Below are positions 1 to 7,985 of a stretch of 39,809 bases of DNA, piece after piece. The DNA comes from Schlesneria sp. Lineage in GTDB: Bacteria > Planctomycetota > Planctomycetia > Planctomycetales > Planctomycetaceae. Under the pieces are notes generated by a model. That model saw only the letters and a program-made list of their open reading frames with translations. It was not told where the DNA came from and searched no databases. The translations under genes were made by a program, and so were the position numbers. The stretch's first letter is position 1. Every line of letters begins with the position of its first letter. The DNA is taken from assembly GCA_028291515.1 (NCBI GenBank), contig JAQGHU010000047.1, positions 1-39,809 of the forward strand, given 5' to 3'.

Positions 1-740
1 AACAGGTCCGAGCCGGTGATGCGTTGGTTCGTGGTCCGCTCGTTCCGCACGACATCCTGCGAGTCAGCGGTGAAGAAGCCGTGGAGCAATACCTGCTGCA
101 CGAAATTCAGACCGTGTACCGTTCGCAGCGTGTGGCCATCGACGATAAACACATCGAAATCGTCGTTTCGCAGATGCTGCGTAAGGTGAAGGTTGAAGAT
201 GTCGGTGATACGACCCTGCTACCAGGGGTGTTGATCGACCGCTTCGAATTCCGCCGCATCAATCGTCTGCTGCAAGACAGCGTGCGAATTGCCGAGCCAG
301 GTGATTCCGAATTCCACGAAAACGACGTCGTGACTGCCACGACCGTGGAGCAAGTGAATCGCGAAATCGAAGCTTCGGGTGGCAAGCCAATCAAGACAGC
401 GAAAGCTCGTCCGGCCACCGCCAGTACGCAGTTGTTGGGGATCACGAAGGCGGCCGTTCAGAGCGAAAGCTTTATCTCGGCAGCAAGCTTCCAGGAAACC
501 ACCAAGGTGCTGACCGAAGCCGCGATTGCCGGCAAGATCGACAACCTGGTCGGCCTGAAGGAAAACGTCATCCTCGGTCACCTGATCCCAGCCGGAACGG
601 GTTTCAGCCTGCATCGTCAGTCCGAAGTGAAGATCAAGCCAGAAGCCTTGGCCGAAGTCTACGCCGAACGCGATCGCATCCTGCAAACACGAGCCAGCTT
701 GCTGAATGAGCAGAATCTGGGTGGTGGCAACAATAAGTAA
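1..740 (+). CDS. rpoC: DNA-directed RNA polymerase subunit beta' (C-terminal part)
   Basis: This is the carboxy-terminal end of the largest catalytic RNA polymerase subunit. The reading frame is open from base 3, so the gene starts outside the window. The translated segment contains the conserved [17 protein letters not shown] stretch, then [13 protein letters not shown], then the late conserved block with [29 protein letters not shown] and the [16 protein letters not shown] motif, all hallmarks of the beta' C-terminal domain and clamp. The protein ends with a short Gly/Asn-rich tail before TAA. In bacteria rpoC normally follows rpoB. Nothing downstream looks co-transcribed; a GC-rich hairpin at 832-854 could end the transcript. 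Identification is very secure. Confidence 0.98.
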   Translation, partial: QVRAGDALVRGPLVPHDILRVSGEEAVEQYLLHEIQTVYRSQRVAIDDKHIEIVVSQMLRKVKVEDVGDTTLLPGVLIDRFEFRRINRLLQDSVRIAEPGDSEFHENDVVTATTVEQVNREIEASGGKPIKTAKARPATASTQLLGITKAAVQSESFISAASFQETTKVLTEAAIAGKIDNLVGLKENVILGHLIPAGTGFSLHRQSEVKIKPEALAEVYAERDRILQTRASLLNEQNLGGGNNK

Positions 741-831
741 TGAAGTTACTCAGTCGCGTTCAACCGTCGGATGAGGTTCCGCGACAATCCTATAGCTTCA
801 ACGATGTGTCATTCACCGAGGATATGCTGTC

Positions 832-854
832 GGCGGACGCATTCTTCGTCCGCC
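832..854 (+). terminator. GC-rich hairpin downstream of rpoC, possible terminator
   Basis: GGCGGACG (832-839) and CGTCCGCC (847-854) form a perfect 8-bp stem with a 7-nt loop about 90 nt after the rpoC stop. No clear T-run follows, so intrinsic termination is only a possibility. Confidence 0.4.
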
Positions 855-1083
855 ATTCACAATCCATCATTTCTCATCGGGCCTCCAGCAGCAATCAGAT
901 CCCTGGGAAGAAATGACGGGTACCCCACTCGACACGTTTCAATTGACTATCGCGCATCGTAAAGACACTTTCGAATTCATTGTTTCTTTGAGACTCAATC
1001 GGCTGATCGACTTTGGTGATGCAATGAGGTGTGAGTTCTCAAGAAACGTCTTCTCACTCATTTCTCAAAATTCGCCAATTGAT

Positions 1084-1639
1084 GCGCGCGCGGGCTACGC
1101 GGTTCGGGGCCGGAGGCTGTAGAGATTTACCCTCCCCCCGGGTGTCGGCCGGCTGGCCTGGTGCCTGGTCGGTCGGGTCGGAACTGGTCTGAATCGGAAC
1201 TCCGGAAGTCGTCGGCCGCAAAGATGCGGATCAAAGTGCGGAGGGAACTGCGGACCGAGCCGCGGATCTCCGGCCGTGAGCTCGACCCGACAGCGATCGG
1301 CAACCAGGGCGAGGTTCGATCGTGGTCCCGGCAGCGGTTCCAGGGGGTCGCAGGCCAGTCAGTCGCCCCGCACCAGGGCTCACCGGCTGACCGGGACGTT
1401 GACCCCCACATTGCCCCCCAAACGCGACCGATCGGCAGCCCGGCCCGAAGGCTGAAACTGGTCGTTTGAACCTGAAGAAGAGCTGAATTTGCACCTAATT
1501 TGCGCGCATTTGTGCACCGTTATGCGCACACTGAAAATGGTGGAAGTCCTTAGCTATCAACAAACAGGTACGAAAAAACCGCTTTGTACCCCCCATGTGA
1601 AAACCTGCCAAGCTGCGCGCGCGCGGGCTACGCGGTTCG
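1084..1639. repeat. Pair of 23-bp direct repeats flanking a GC-rich block
   Basis: An identical 23-nt sequence, starting GCGCGCGCGGGCTACG and ending CGGTTCG, occurs at 1084-1106 and 1617-1639 in the same orientation, 533 bp apart. The DNA between them changes from GC-rich (about 1120-1470) to AT-richer (1480-1600). No convincing coding region lies inside; the open frames there have no recognisable domains. The wider stretch 741-1798 is otherwise non-coding apart from the hairpin at 832-854. Confidence 0.7.
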
Positions 1640-1798
1640 CCGACTGAACGGTCCAAGATGCCACCCCCCTACCGGGGCTGTCCGCATCGTGCTGGTATCA
1701 GTCCAAACCGATTTGTCACACTCAGCGGAGAATTGTGTCTCAGCAAGAAAGCCCAATCCTCAAGTTCTCCCGGTATCTTTGGCACAAGGAGCTGAATC

Positions 1799-2683
1799 AT
1801 GCACAACCCATTCGCCGAAGTGGTCGCAGACGATGCGACGGATACCGAGTTGGTCGACCAGGCCAAGCACGGCGACCGAAGCGCGTTGGAGAAGTTGGTG
1901 CTTCGACATCAGGCCTGGATCTACAACATTGCCGTCCGCATGGTCTTCCATCCGCAGGACGCCGAGGAAGTCACACAGGAGGTTCTCGTCAAGGTAATTA
2001 CCAAGCTGAGCACCTTCAAAGGGCAAAGTCAGTTCCGCACCTGGCTGTATCGCATCGTCAACAATCACGTTCTCAACATGAAACAACGTGGTGCCGAGCC
2101 GCATCGGCTGACGTTGACGGGGTACGGAGACGCAATCAATGCGACTCCCGATTTGGACTTACCAGATCCGCGAACGGTACCCGTCGAAGTACCGCTGCTG
2201 GTCGAGGAAGCAAAGGTCAGCTGCACGACCGGAATGTTGCTCTGCCTGGACCGCAGGCAGAGGCTGATCTTTATCCTCGGCGAGATCCTGGGTGCGAGCG
2301 ATACCGTGGGGGGTGAGGTTCTCGAGATGTCGGCGGATAACTTCCGACAGTCGCTGTCACGCGCTCGCCGTGATCTCTACAGCTTTATGAACAGCCAGTG
2401 CGGTCTGGTGAATAAAAGCAACCCTTGCCGTTGTCCAAAAAAGACGCGGGGATTTATCGAGGCGGGACACGTCGATCCGCATCGGCTGCTGTTCGTTGCC
2501 ACGCAGGTTGAGCGAGTGAAGGACGTGGCAACGGATGTCGTCCGAGAACTCGACGATGTTGCCCATGCTCCGTATGCGGCCGTCTTTCTCGACCATCCGT
2601 TTCTGCAACCGCCAAATCAAGTCGATTGGCTCCGGGCGATGCTGCAGAATCTGAAGGTCCAAGCGGGATTGAATCTGAATTGA
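1799..2683 (+). CDS. ECF-like RNA polymerase sigma factor with Cys-containing C-terminal extension
   Basis: Predicted alternative sigma factor of the extracytoplasmic-function type, directing RNA polymerase to a dedicated promoter set. Residues about 16-95 match sigma region 2 (ELVDQAKHGDRSALEKLVLR, then QDAEEVTQEVLVKV and FRTWLYRIVNNH). Residues about 140-195 match region 4 (LDRRQRLIFILGEILG, then NFRQSLSRARRDLYSFM). A C-terminal extension of about 95 residues follows, opening with CGLVNKSNPCRCPKK (three Cys at about 201, 210 and 212), which could bind metal or sense redox state. The ATG is preceded by an AAGGAG ribosome-binding site. No anti-sigma factor is adjacent. The next gene encodes a SnoaL-like protein, a fold that some ECF sigma factors carry as their own C-terminal domain, so a functional link is plausible but inferred. 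Confidence 0.9.
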   Translation: MHNPFAEVVADDATDTELVDQAKHGDRSALEKLVLRHQAWIYNIAVRMVFHPQDAEEVTQEVLVKVITKLSTFKGQSQFRTWLYRIVNNHVLNMKQRGAEPHRLTLTGYGDAINATPDLDLPDPRTVPVEVPLLVEEAKVSCTTGMLLCLDRRQRLIFILGEILGASDTVGGEVLEMSADNFRQSLSRARRDLYSFMNSQCGLVNKSNPCRCPKKTRGFIEAGHVDPHRLLFVATQVERVKDVATDVVRELDDVAHAPYAAVFLDHPFLQPPNQVDWLRAMLQNLKVQAGLNLN

Positions 2684-2771
2684 AGAATTCGCTCGAAGAG
2701 TTGTCACGGTTCCTCGTTGGCCGTGTCTCAGGGGATGGCGGCAAGACGTTTCCTCCCTCAAGAAGCGAGTT

Positions 2772-3128
2772 ATGAGCATGACGACCGAATTGAGTTCACC
2801 CGTCGACGGCTACGTTCAGGCAACCAATCGCCACGATCCCAAAGCCTTCATCGGCCTGTTTGCCGACGATGCCCTGGTCGACGACGCAGGACGCGAGTTT
2901 CATGGGCTTGCGGCAATCAAGGCTTGGAGCGACAGCGATATCTTCGACGCACATGTGACGTTCGAAGTCCTGCAGGCGGTCAATAATGGAAAGGACACCA
3001 TCCTGACGACAAAAGTCGACGGCACTTTTGACAGAACTGGGCTTCCTGACCCATTGATCCTGAGTCATCAAATCACGATCGAGGGCGGCAAGATCGTCAG
3101 ACTCGTTTGTCGGCTGCCGGCGGGGTAG
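2772..3128 (+). CDS. SnoaL-like / NTF2-fold small protein
   Basis: A 118-residue protein with the pattern of a SnoaL-like NTF2-fold domain: an early helix with YVQATNRHDPKAFIGLFADDAL, then G-R-EFHGLAAIKAW, then alternating beta strands ending in HQITIEGGKIVRLVC. Such proteins are cone-shaped folds that act as small hydrolases, isomerases or ligand binders; the substrate cannot be read from sequence. It follows the sigma factor by 88 nt on the same strand, so the two may be co-transcribed. The ATG at 2772 is chosen because it begins the conserved domain; a second ATG lies two codons downstream. Confidence 0.85.
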   Translation: MSMTTELSSPVDGYVQATNRHDPKAFIGLFADDALVDDAGREFHGLAAIKAWSDSDIFDAHVTFEVLQAVNNGKDTILTTKVDGTFDRTGLPDPLILSHQITIEGGKIVRLVCRLPAG

Positions 3129-3212
3129 CCCCAAGGGCAGAGCTGAGGTGATTTCTGGAGAAATCACCGACGGCAATCTGTGACGTTTGCAGCGGATCGA
3201 CCGCCCCGAAAG

Positions 3213-3243
3213 AACAACAGAGGACTAACAGTCCTCTGTTGTT
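3213..3243. terminator. Perfect 14-bp hairpin between convergent genes
   Basis: AACAACAGAGGACT (3213-3226) and AGTCCTCTGTTGTT (3230-3243) form a perfect 14-bp stem with the 3-nt loop AAC. It lies between the converging SnoaL-like and SDR genes, so it may terminate transcription from both sides. There is no long T-run, but the distal stem is AT-rich on both sides. Confidence 0.75.
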
Positions 3244-3305
3244 GAGGTCGAGAATGGAAAACTTCTGGTCAGTCCTGCAACTCAAAGCGAACAACGGCTG
3301 TCCCC

Positions 3306-4055
3306 TCACACCGCGCAGACTCCGCCATCAATGGGGAGAGTATGGCCGGTGACGTAGCGGGCTTCATCGGACAGGAGCCAAACGACGGCATCGGCGATTT
3401 CATCGGGTTGGCCGATACGCCCCATCGGGACAAAAGCGGCATAACTATGCGGGTCGCCGCCTGTCCCCTTGTGCAGCAACGGCGTTTCGACGGGGCCGGG
3501 GCCAACCGCATTCACCCGCACGTTCAGCTTGGCATAGTCGAGTGCCGCCGCTTTCGTCATGCCAGTGACGGCGTGCTTGGTGGCGACATACAGACTCCAA
3601 CCAGGGTAGCCGTTCAGCCCGAAGATTGACGATGTGTTCACGACAGCACCACCGCCGGTCTTGAGCATCTGTTCGATCTCGTATTTCATGCAGAAGAATA
3701 CGCCCTTAATGTTCACGTCGAACAACACCCCGGCCTTGTCGATATCCTGTTCGTGGATCGGGACTTGTTGTCCATCCATCCCTGCGTTGTTGAACGCCAG
3801 GTCCAACCGTCCGAACTCTTTCACTGCCCGTTCGACCAGTGCCTTCACATCGGCGGGCTTGCTCACATCGGTCTTCTGAAACACTGCCTGACCACCGGCT
3901 TGCTGAATCCGTTGCACGACTTCCTCGCCCTTCGTCGCATCCCGGTTGCCGATGACCAGTACGGCGCCGGCCTTCGCCATCGCTAGCGCCGTAGCTTTGC
4001 CAATTCCCGTCCCGCCTCCGGTTACGATACCGACTTTGCCCTTTAAGTCTGCCAC
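3306..4055 (-). CDS. SDR-family NAD(P)-dependent oxidoreductase
   Basis: Classical short-chain dehydrogenase/reductase of 249 residues, a cytoplasmic NAD(P)-dependent oxidoreductase. The Rossmann nucleotide-binding motif TGGGTGIG lies at residues 12-19, the structural NNAG motif at 89-92, catalytic Ser in NTSSI at about 142-143, and the catalytic YVATK (Tyr156, Lys160). The C-terminus has the typical GHTLPIDGG block. The start is GTG at 4055, preceded by AAAGGGA on the coding strand. It lies 80 nt downstream of leuA on the same strand and could be its second cistron, but no pathway link to leucine synthesis is implied. The substrate is unknown; many family members act on sugars, alcohols or 3-oxoacyl groups. 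Confidence 0.93.
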   Translation of the reverse strand: MADLKGKVGIVTGGGTGIGKATALAMAKAGAVLVIGNRDATKGEEVVQRIQQAGGQAVFQKTDVSKPADVKALVERAVKEFGRLDLAFNNAGMDGQQVPIHEQDIDKAGVLFDVNIKGVFFCMKYEIEQMLKTGGGAVVNTSSIFGLNGYPGWSLYVATKHAVTGMTKAAALDYAKLNVRVNAVGPGPVETPLLHKGTGGDPHSYAAFVPMGRIGQPDEIADAVVWLLSDEARYVTGHTLPIDGGVCAV

Positions 4056-4135
4056 TGTCGTCCCTTTCGTTCAAGAAATCTCCATCAAGTCGCTTACCTA
4101 TTGAACCGCGAGCCGCTCGCGGGACAAGAGAACAG

Positions 4136-5791
4136 CTACGACCTATTGAGAGCACTGAGTACTGCTTTTATGGACGCCAGTTCAATGCTGGTGTCTACTC
4201 CTGCACCCCATCGTGTTCTACCGTCGGGGGTACGGATGCAGATGTAGGCAATGGCACTGGCTTCCACGCCACGACCCATTGCTTGCTCACGGTAGTCACA
4301 GACCTCAAAGTCCTGAACTTCCGCGGATTGCAACGCACGAACAAACGCTGCAATCGGTCCGTTACCTGTGCCAGCGATGTCCAGTTGCTGGTTGCTGTGG
4401 ACAATGCGTGCCTGACAGTGAGCAACACCATCGTTGTCGTCGGAGTGAAAGTGCTTGAGCACGTAGGGCTCTTGGCGTTCGATATACTCCCGCCAGAACA
4501 AAGACTTCAACTCCTCTGCACTGACTTCTCGACCGAGACCATCCACCGCGTCATTGGCAATCGGGCCGAACTCTCGTTGCATCTCTTTCGGCAGCTCGAT
4601 GCCGAACTTGCTCTCCAAGAGGTAGGCCACGCCACCTTTACCCGACTGACTGTTCACCCGAATGACCTCGCTGTAAGTACGACCGATGTCATGGGGATCG
4701 ATGGCGAGGTATGGGACATCCCAGTGCGCCTTGCCTTCACGTGTCTTCCATTCAGCCAGTGCTTTCTTAATAGCGTCTTGGTGTGAACCGCTAAACGCAG
4801 TGAACACGAGCTCGCCGGCATATGGATGACGAGGGTCAACGCTCATGCCCGTGCAGCGTTCGTAGACTTCCTCAACGCCACTGAGGTCTGCGAAATCAAG
4901 TCCACACTCAATGCCGTGCATGTGAAGGTTCAAAGCCACTGTGATGATATCGAGGTTCCCCGTCCGCTCTCCGTTACCAAACAACGTGCCTTCAACTCGA
5001 TCAGCACCAGCCAGTAGTCCGAGCTCCGTTGCGGCCACGCCTGTGCCTCGATCGTTGTGAGTATGGACGCTGATGACTGCACAATCCCGTCGCTTCAAGT
5101 TGCGACAGAACCACTCAATCTGATCGGCATAGACATTGGGCATTGCCACCTCGACCGTCTCAGGCAGGTTGAGGATAATAGGAGATTCCGGGGTTGGCCC
5201 CCAAACATCCATCACTGCCTCGCAGATTTCCAGCGAGAACTCGACTTCGGTCGCTGAGAAACTCTCGGGCGAGTACTCGAACGTCACTTCAGTATCAGCC
5301 AAGAGGATTGACTTTTCCTTAATCAACTGCGTGCCCCGTGTGGCCATGTTCAGGATGTCAGCCTTCTCAAGGCAGAAGACGACACGCCGTTGTGCAGGTG
5401 AAGTAGAGTTATACAGATGGATGATCGCCCGTTTGGCTCCCACCAGTGCCTGCATCGTGCGGTCGATCAGGTCTTCCCGTGCCTGCACGAGAACTTGAAT
5501 GGTGACATCATCAGGAATGCGTTCATCCTCAATCAGCCGTCGGACGAATTCAAACTCGGTGTTAGAGGCTGCTGGGAAACCCACTTCAATCTCTTTGAAC
5601 CCGCAACGGACCAATCCATCAAACATCTCCAACTTTTGGGAAACGTTCATCGGCTGAGCCAAGGCTTGATTGCCATCTCGCAGATCGACGCTGCACCATT
5701 GAGGAGCCTTCTCCAGCGTACGGTTGGGCCACTGCCTATCGGGCAGATGAATGGTGGGAAACGAACGGTACTTATCAACGGGTGACTTCAT
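4136..5791 (-). CDS. leuA: 2-isopropylmalate synthase (LeuA type 2)
   Basis: Catalyses the first committed step of leucine synthesis, condensing acetyl-CoA with 2-oxoisovalerate to 2-isopropylmalate. At 551 residues it matches the longer LeuA type found in yeast and actinobacteria, as shown by the N-terminal stretch FPTIHLPDRQWPNRT. Visible elements are the HMGL-like active-site motif DLRDGNQAL at about 36, the metal-binding HTHNDRGTG, the GNGERTGN motif, and a C-terminal regulatory LeuA dimerisation domain (roughly residues 420-545) with GNGPIAAFVRAL, normally the site of leucine feedback inhibition. The ATG at 5791 starts at the expected family N-terminus. The upstream region holds only gene fossils, so leuA appears to be the first gene of its transcript. 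Confidence 0.97.
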   Translation of the reverse strand: MKSPVDKYRSFPTIHLPDRQWPNRTLEKAPQWCSVDLRDGNQALAQPMNVSQKLEMFDGLVRCGFKEIEVGFPAASNTEFEFVRRLIEDERIPDDVTIQVLVQAREDLIDRTMQALVGAKRAIIHLYNSTSPAQRRVVFCLEKADILNMATRGTQLIKEKSILLADTEVTFEYSPESFSATEVEFSLEICEAVMDVWGPTPESPIILNLPETVEVAMPNVYADQIEWFCRNLKRRDCAVISVHTHNDRGTGVAATELGLLAGADRVEGTLFGNGERTGNLDIITVALNLHMHGIECGLDFADLSGVEEVYERCTGMSVDPRHPYAGELVFTAFSGSHQDAIKKALAEWKTREGKAHWDVPYLAIDPHDIGRTYSEVIRVNSQSGKGGVAYLLESKFGIELPKEMQREFGPIANDAVDGLGREVSAEELKSLFWREYIERQEPYVLKHFHSDDNDGVAHCQARIVHSNQQLDIAGTGNGPIAAFVRALQSAEVQDFEVCDYREQAMGRGVEASAIAYICIRTPDGRTRWGAGVDTSIELASIKAVLSALNRS

Positions 5792-5891
5792 GATTAATTC
5801 TTCTCAAATGCCTTTCGATGTTAGGGCAAGGAATCGAGCTCGAAAGCCCGTTTTGATTATTGGTCACCGTGTTCACTGGCCAGATATTCCA

Positions 5892-6062
5892 TCAGTTCAT
5901 CGGCGACGAAGCGTGTGCGCTGCGAGTAGGAATGCTGGTCGTTCCTGCCCCCGCCACAATCAGCAACGGCACATACTCCGTGTCGGCGCGTTGCTCGAGA
6001 TTCAAGTCAGATAAATGTGATTCGATCGACGATGCCGCGTTGGTCGTCCGTGTCCGTGGCAT
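5892..6062 (-). pseudogene. Fragment of a UvrD/Rep-type DNA helicase N-terminus
   Basis: A 56-codon frame from ATG at 6062 to TGA at 5892 reads, from residue 20, LNLEQRADTEYVPLLIVAGAGT. This is the typical start of superfamily-1A helicases of the UvrD/PcrA/Rep type: the Q-motif (LNPEQRAAVE) followed by the Walker A region (GPLLIVAGAGTGKT). The Gly-Lys of the Walker A loop is missing and the frame ends soon after, so no working helicase is possible. An intact helicase of this family is about 650-750 residues. I infer a decayed or truncated gene. It lies between leuA and a LexA remnant on the same strand, suggesting a lost block of DNA-repair genes. Confidence 0.6.
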
Positions 6063-6331
6063 GGTGAAATCCGTTTAGGCTTTTCTCCCAGGGCTCACTA
6101 GTTCGCGACGTCGGCAACCATTCGCGAACCTTCGAGAGCTAACAAAGCTCGAAATGAAGCCTAATGGCGATCCATGGGGAATGCAAACGGCCTGAATCAG
6201 TTCTCTTGCAATCGCCAACTGCCGGCTACCAAGGCGCTCGTTCGAGACAATCGATGTTTCGGCGACGGCTGTTCTGGCAGATCGTCAATAACGTCGCCGG
6301 CCGGTGGCAGCATGCACGCTAAGATTGGACC

Positions 6332-6718
6332 CTAGTGCGACCAGCGCGGTGGTGATCCTACCAAAATGCCATGGACGTTCGCCTCGCGAATCTTGATCGG
6401 CTTGTACTTCGAATTCGCTGGCCGCAGGAAAATGTGATCTTTCTGCAATGCCAGCTCTTTAGTGTGGCCTCAGCTATCGATCACGGCCGCGACGACATCG
6501 CCATCCCTGCAAGTTGCCTGTTGCCGAACGATCGCAATGTCTCCATCGCCGATTAAAAGTGTCATCTTTGAGTCTTCTCTCACGCGAAGTCCAAAATGTC
6601 GATGAGGGTCGTTGGCATCGCTGATGTTGATGCGTTCCTCGGCCTCGTTCTCATTCGCTTCGATCGCATGACCGGCAGTAATCTTGCCGAGTACGAGTAT
6701 TCCAGGGGACGAACGTCG
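6332..6718 (-). pseudogene. LexA-like S24 peptidase remnant with in-frame stop
   Basis: Reading the minus strand in one frame from 6718 to the TAG at 6332-6334 gives a near complete LexA C-terminal domain: VLGKITAG (cleavage-region start), HFGLRVREDSKM with the catalytic Ser position, GDGDIAIVRQQATCRDGDVV, AAVIDS, then an in-frame TGA at 6470-6472, then a Lys at the expected catalytic position, followed by KDHIFLRPANSKYKPIKI and a final VHGILVGSPPRW. The normal GDSM motif has become EDSK. The N-terminal winged-helix DNA-binding domain could not be found upstream. I infer a dead lexA paralogue. The single stop in an otherwise continuous domain suggests either recent decay or, less likely, recoding. 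Confidence 0.75.
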
Positions 6719-7366
6719 GCTGCACTCAGTCCATATTTCGCCACATGCTTCCTCAATAGTCGTTGTTCACAAAGATTCGCATGAATTCGCTGAGAACGTA
6801 GTGGCGGAAGTCTGGTGACTGGAGTGGCATCGCAAGACCACCCAAAGCAGGCGCGACTCCGATCAAGAGATGCGAACTTGCCCGCTCAGGACAAGAACTA
6901 CCATGAAAGTAAGCGAGAAATTGCGGCACCCAAAAAAAAGACGCAGAATCCGGCGCACCTCATGCCTTTTGAGACGTGTCGGTGATCGTTAGCTACAACA
7001 GCGATCAAAGATGGCTGTCGTGGCCTGTCTGAAGGCTGCGGCCGACATTCGATCCATTCGTCTGGAAATGCACTCGCGCGATTGAGCGTCTGCCAGCGAT
7101 TGCCGAAGGCAATATGAAACGAGTTCTGAGACTATCATCCCCGTTGGCTAGGTTGAAAACCTGGGTGCATGTTAGCGATTTCTGTCTGAAACTTGCGGGT
7201 CCGGTTTGAAGAATGCGTTTTGCGACGATTCGGGATTGCAAGAGATTTCCACGAATGCCACATTACTTCCGTTCTTGTTCAATAGTTGAGGAGACCGTTC
7301 GCTTTCGTTTGACAATCTGAAAAACGCGCGTGTGCGTTAAGAATTGCTTCCGGAAACCGCCAGCCT
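6719..7366. other. Intergenic stretch with no recognisable gene
   Basis: Short open frames exist on both strands but none has a recognisable domain together with a good ribosome-binding site. Given the LexA fossil just to the left, this DNA may be further decayed coding sequence that I cannot identify. The interval 6063-6331 between the two fossils likewise shows nothing I can name. Confidence 0.5.
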
Positions 7367-7499
7367 GAGCCCGCAAGGGTTCTTGTATCTAGGTGAAGCA
7401 GTACTAAGCCGCGCTCCCGAAAGGGAGCGTCGGTCTTGTGCTGTTCGCCTAGCCCCTGGCGGGGTTCCGGAGCGGCCCTGGTCGACGCTCTTTTCTTTT
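7367..7499 (+). promoter_or_regulatory. Structured leader with alternative hairpins, attenuator or riboswitch candidate
   Basis: Three hairpins lie just upstream of the following start codon. GAGCCC-GCAA-GGGTTC (7367-7382) and CGCTCCC-GAAA-GGGAGCG (7412-7429) both carry GNRA tetraloops. A long-range stem pairs GAGCGTCG (7425-7432) with CGACGCTC (7483-7490), followed directly by TTTTCTTTT (7491-7499), as in an intrinsic terminator. The strand GAGCG (7425-7429) belongs to both the second hairpin and the long-range stem, so the two structures exclude each other. The coding start at 7512 lies 12 nt after the T-run. I do not recognise any named riboswitch class. A free-standing small RNA is the alternative. 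Confidence 0.6.
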
Positions 7500-7511
7500 G
7501 TGGAGTTCATC

Positions 7512-7985
7512 GTGACTAAACGAATGCGTTGGAAATGCCCGAACTGTGAATCCACTTACGCTGTTCCATCCGTTGATGGACTAACTATTTGCCCTTCGTG
7601 TGCTGAACGAGAAAATGATTGGCGACCGGTTCACTGTCAGAAACCCGAACGTTTGCTAATCAGCAGCGGTGGTGCAATGAAGATGCATGCAGAAACCCGG
7701 AATGGGTTAATGCTGGGAATTGTACTCAGCTGGCTCTTCATGCTGGTCATCGGCCTGCCCCTCTATATCGCGCAAGCATTACCATTGGTCCAACAAAACC
7801 CAACTCAGTACATGGTCCAACAGGGCGGCCGCGCCGAAGCGGAAGTGCTGGTGCAGGTTATTATTGTCAGTTTGCTCGTCACGATCCCATTTGCGATTGC
7901 GGCAACCGTAGTGCAAATCTGGTATCTGAAGTCGCAACCCAAAGTGGTCACAATGCGATTCAAACACTCAGATGAAGATTGCTAG
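7512..7985 (+). CDS. Small zinc-ribbon membrane protein of unknown function
   Basis: 157 residues. The N-terminus holds a zinc-ribbon pattern, CPNCESTYAVPSVDGLTICP followed by SC, with two CxxC knuckles about 18 residues apart. Two hydrophobic segments follow, one around residues 64-86 (GIVLSWLFMLVIGLPLYIA) and one around 116-137 (VQVIIVSLLVTIPFAIAATV), with a hydrophilic linker between them. The likely start is GTG at 7512, because TGGAG sits 6 nt upstream; an ATG at 7524 is possible. An earlier in-frame start would read through the structured leader and lacks a ribosome-binding site. Zinc-ribbon heads on membrane proteins are common in planctomycetes, but no specific function can be assigned. 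Confidence 0.7.
   Translation: MTKRMRWKCPNCESTYAVPSVDGLTICPSCAERENDWRPVHCQKPERLLISSGGAMKMHAETRNGLMLGIVLSWLFMLVIGLPLYIAQALPLVQQNPTQYMVQQGGRAEAEVLVQVIIVSLLVTIPFAIAATVVQIWYLKSQPKVVTMRFKHSDEDC

Noticed and set aside
1161-1469. 102-codon Arg-rich open frame in the GC-rich block
   Set aside because: No ribosome-binding site, low-complexity Arg/Ser/Pro composition and an overlapping open frame on the other strand of equal quality; GC-rich DNA gives such frames by chance.
6090-6160. Hairpin around TTCGAGAGCT...AGCTCGAA as a terminator
   Set aside because: Pairing is interrupted by unpaired bases and no T-run follows; too weak to annotate.
7399-7499. 4.5S/SRP RNA or tRNA-like RNA
   Set aside because: The conserved SRP apical motif (GGAAGGAAGCAGC type) is missing and no tRNA cloverleaf can be drawn; a structured leader fits better.
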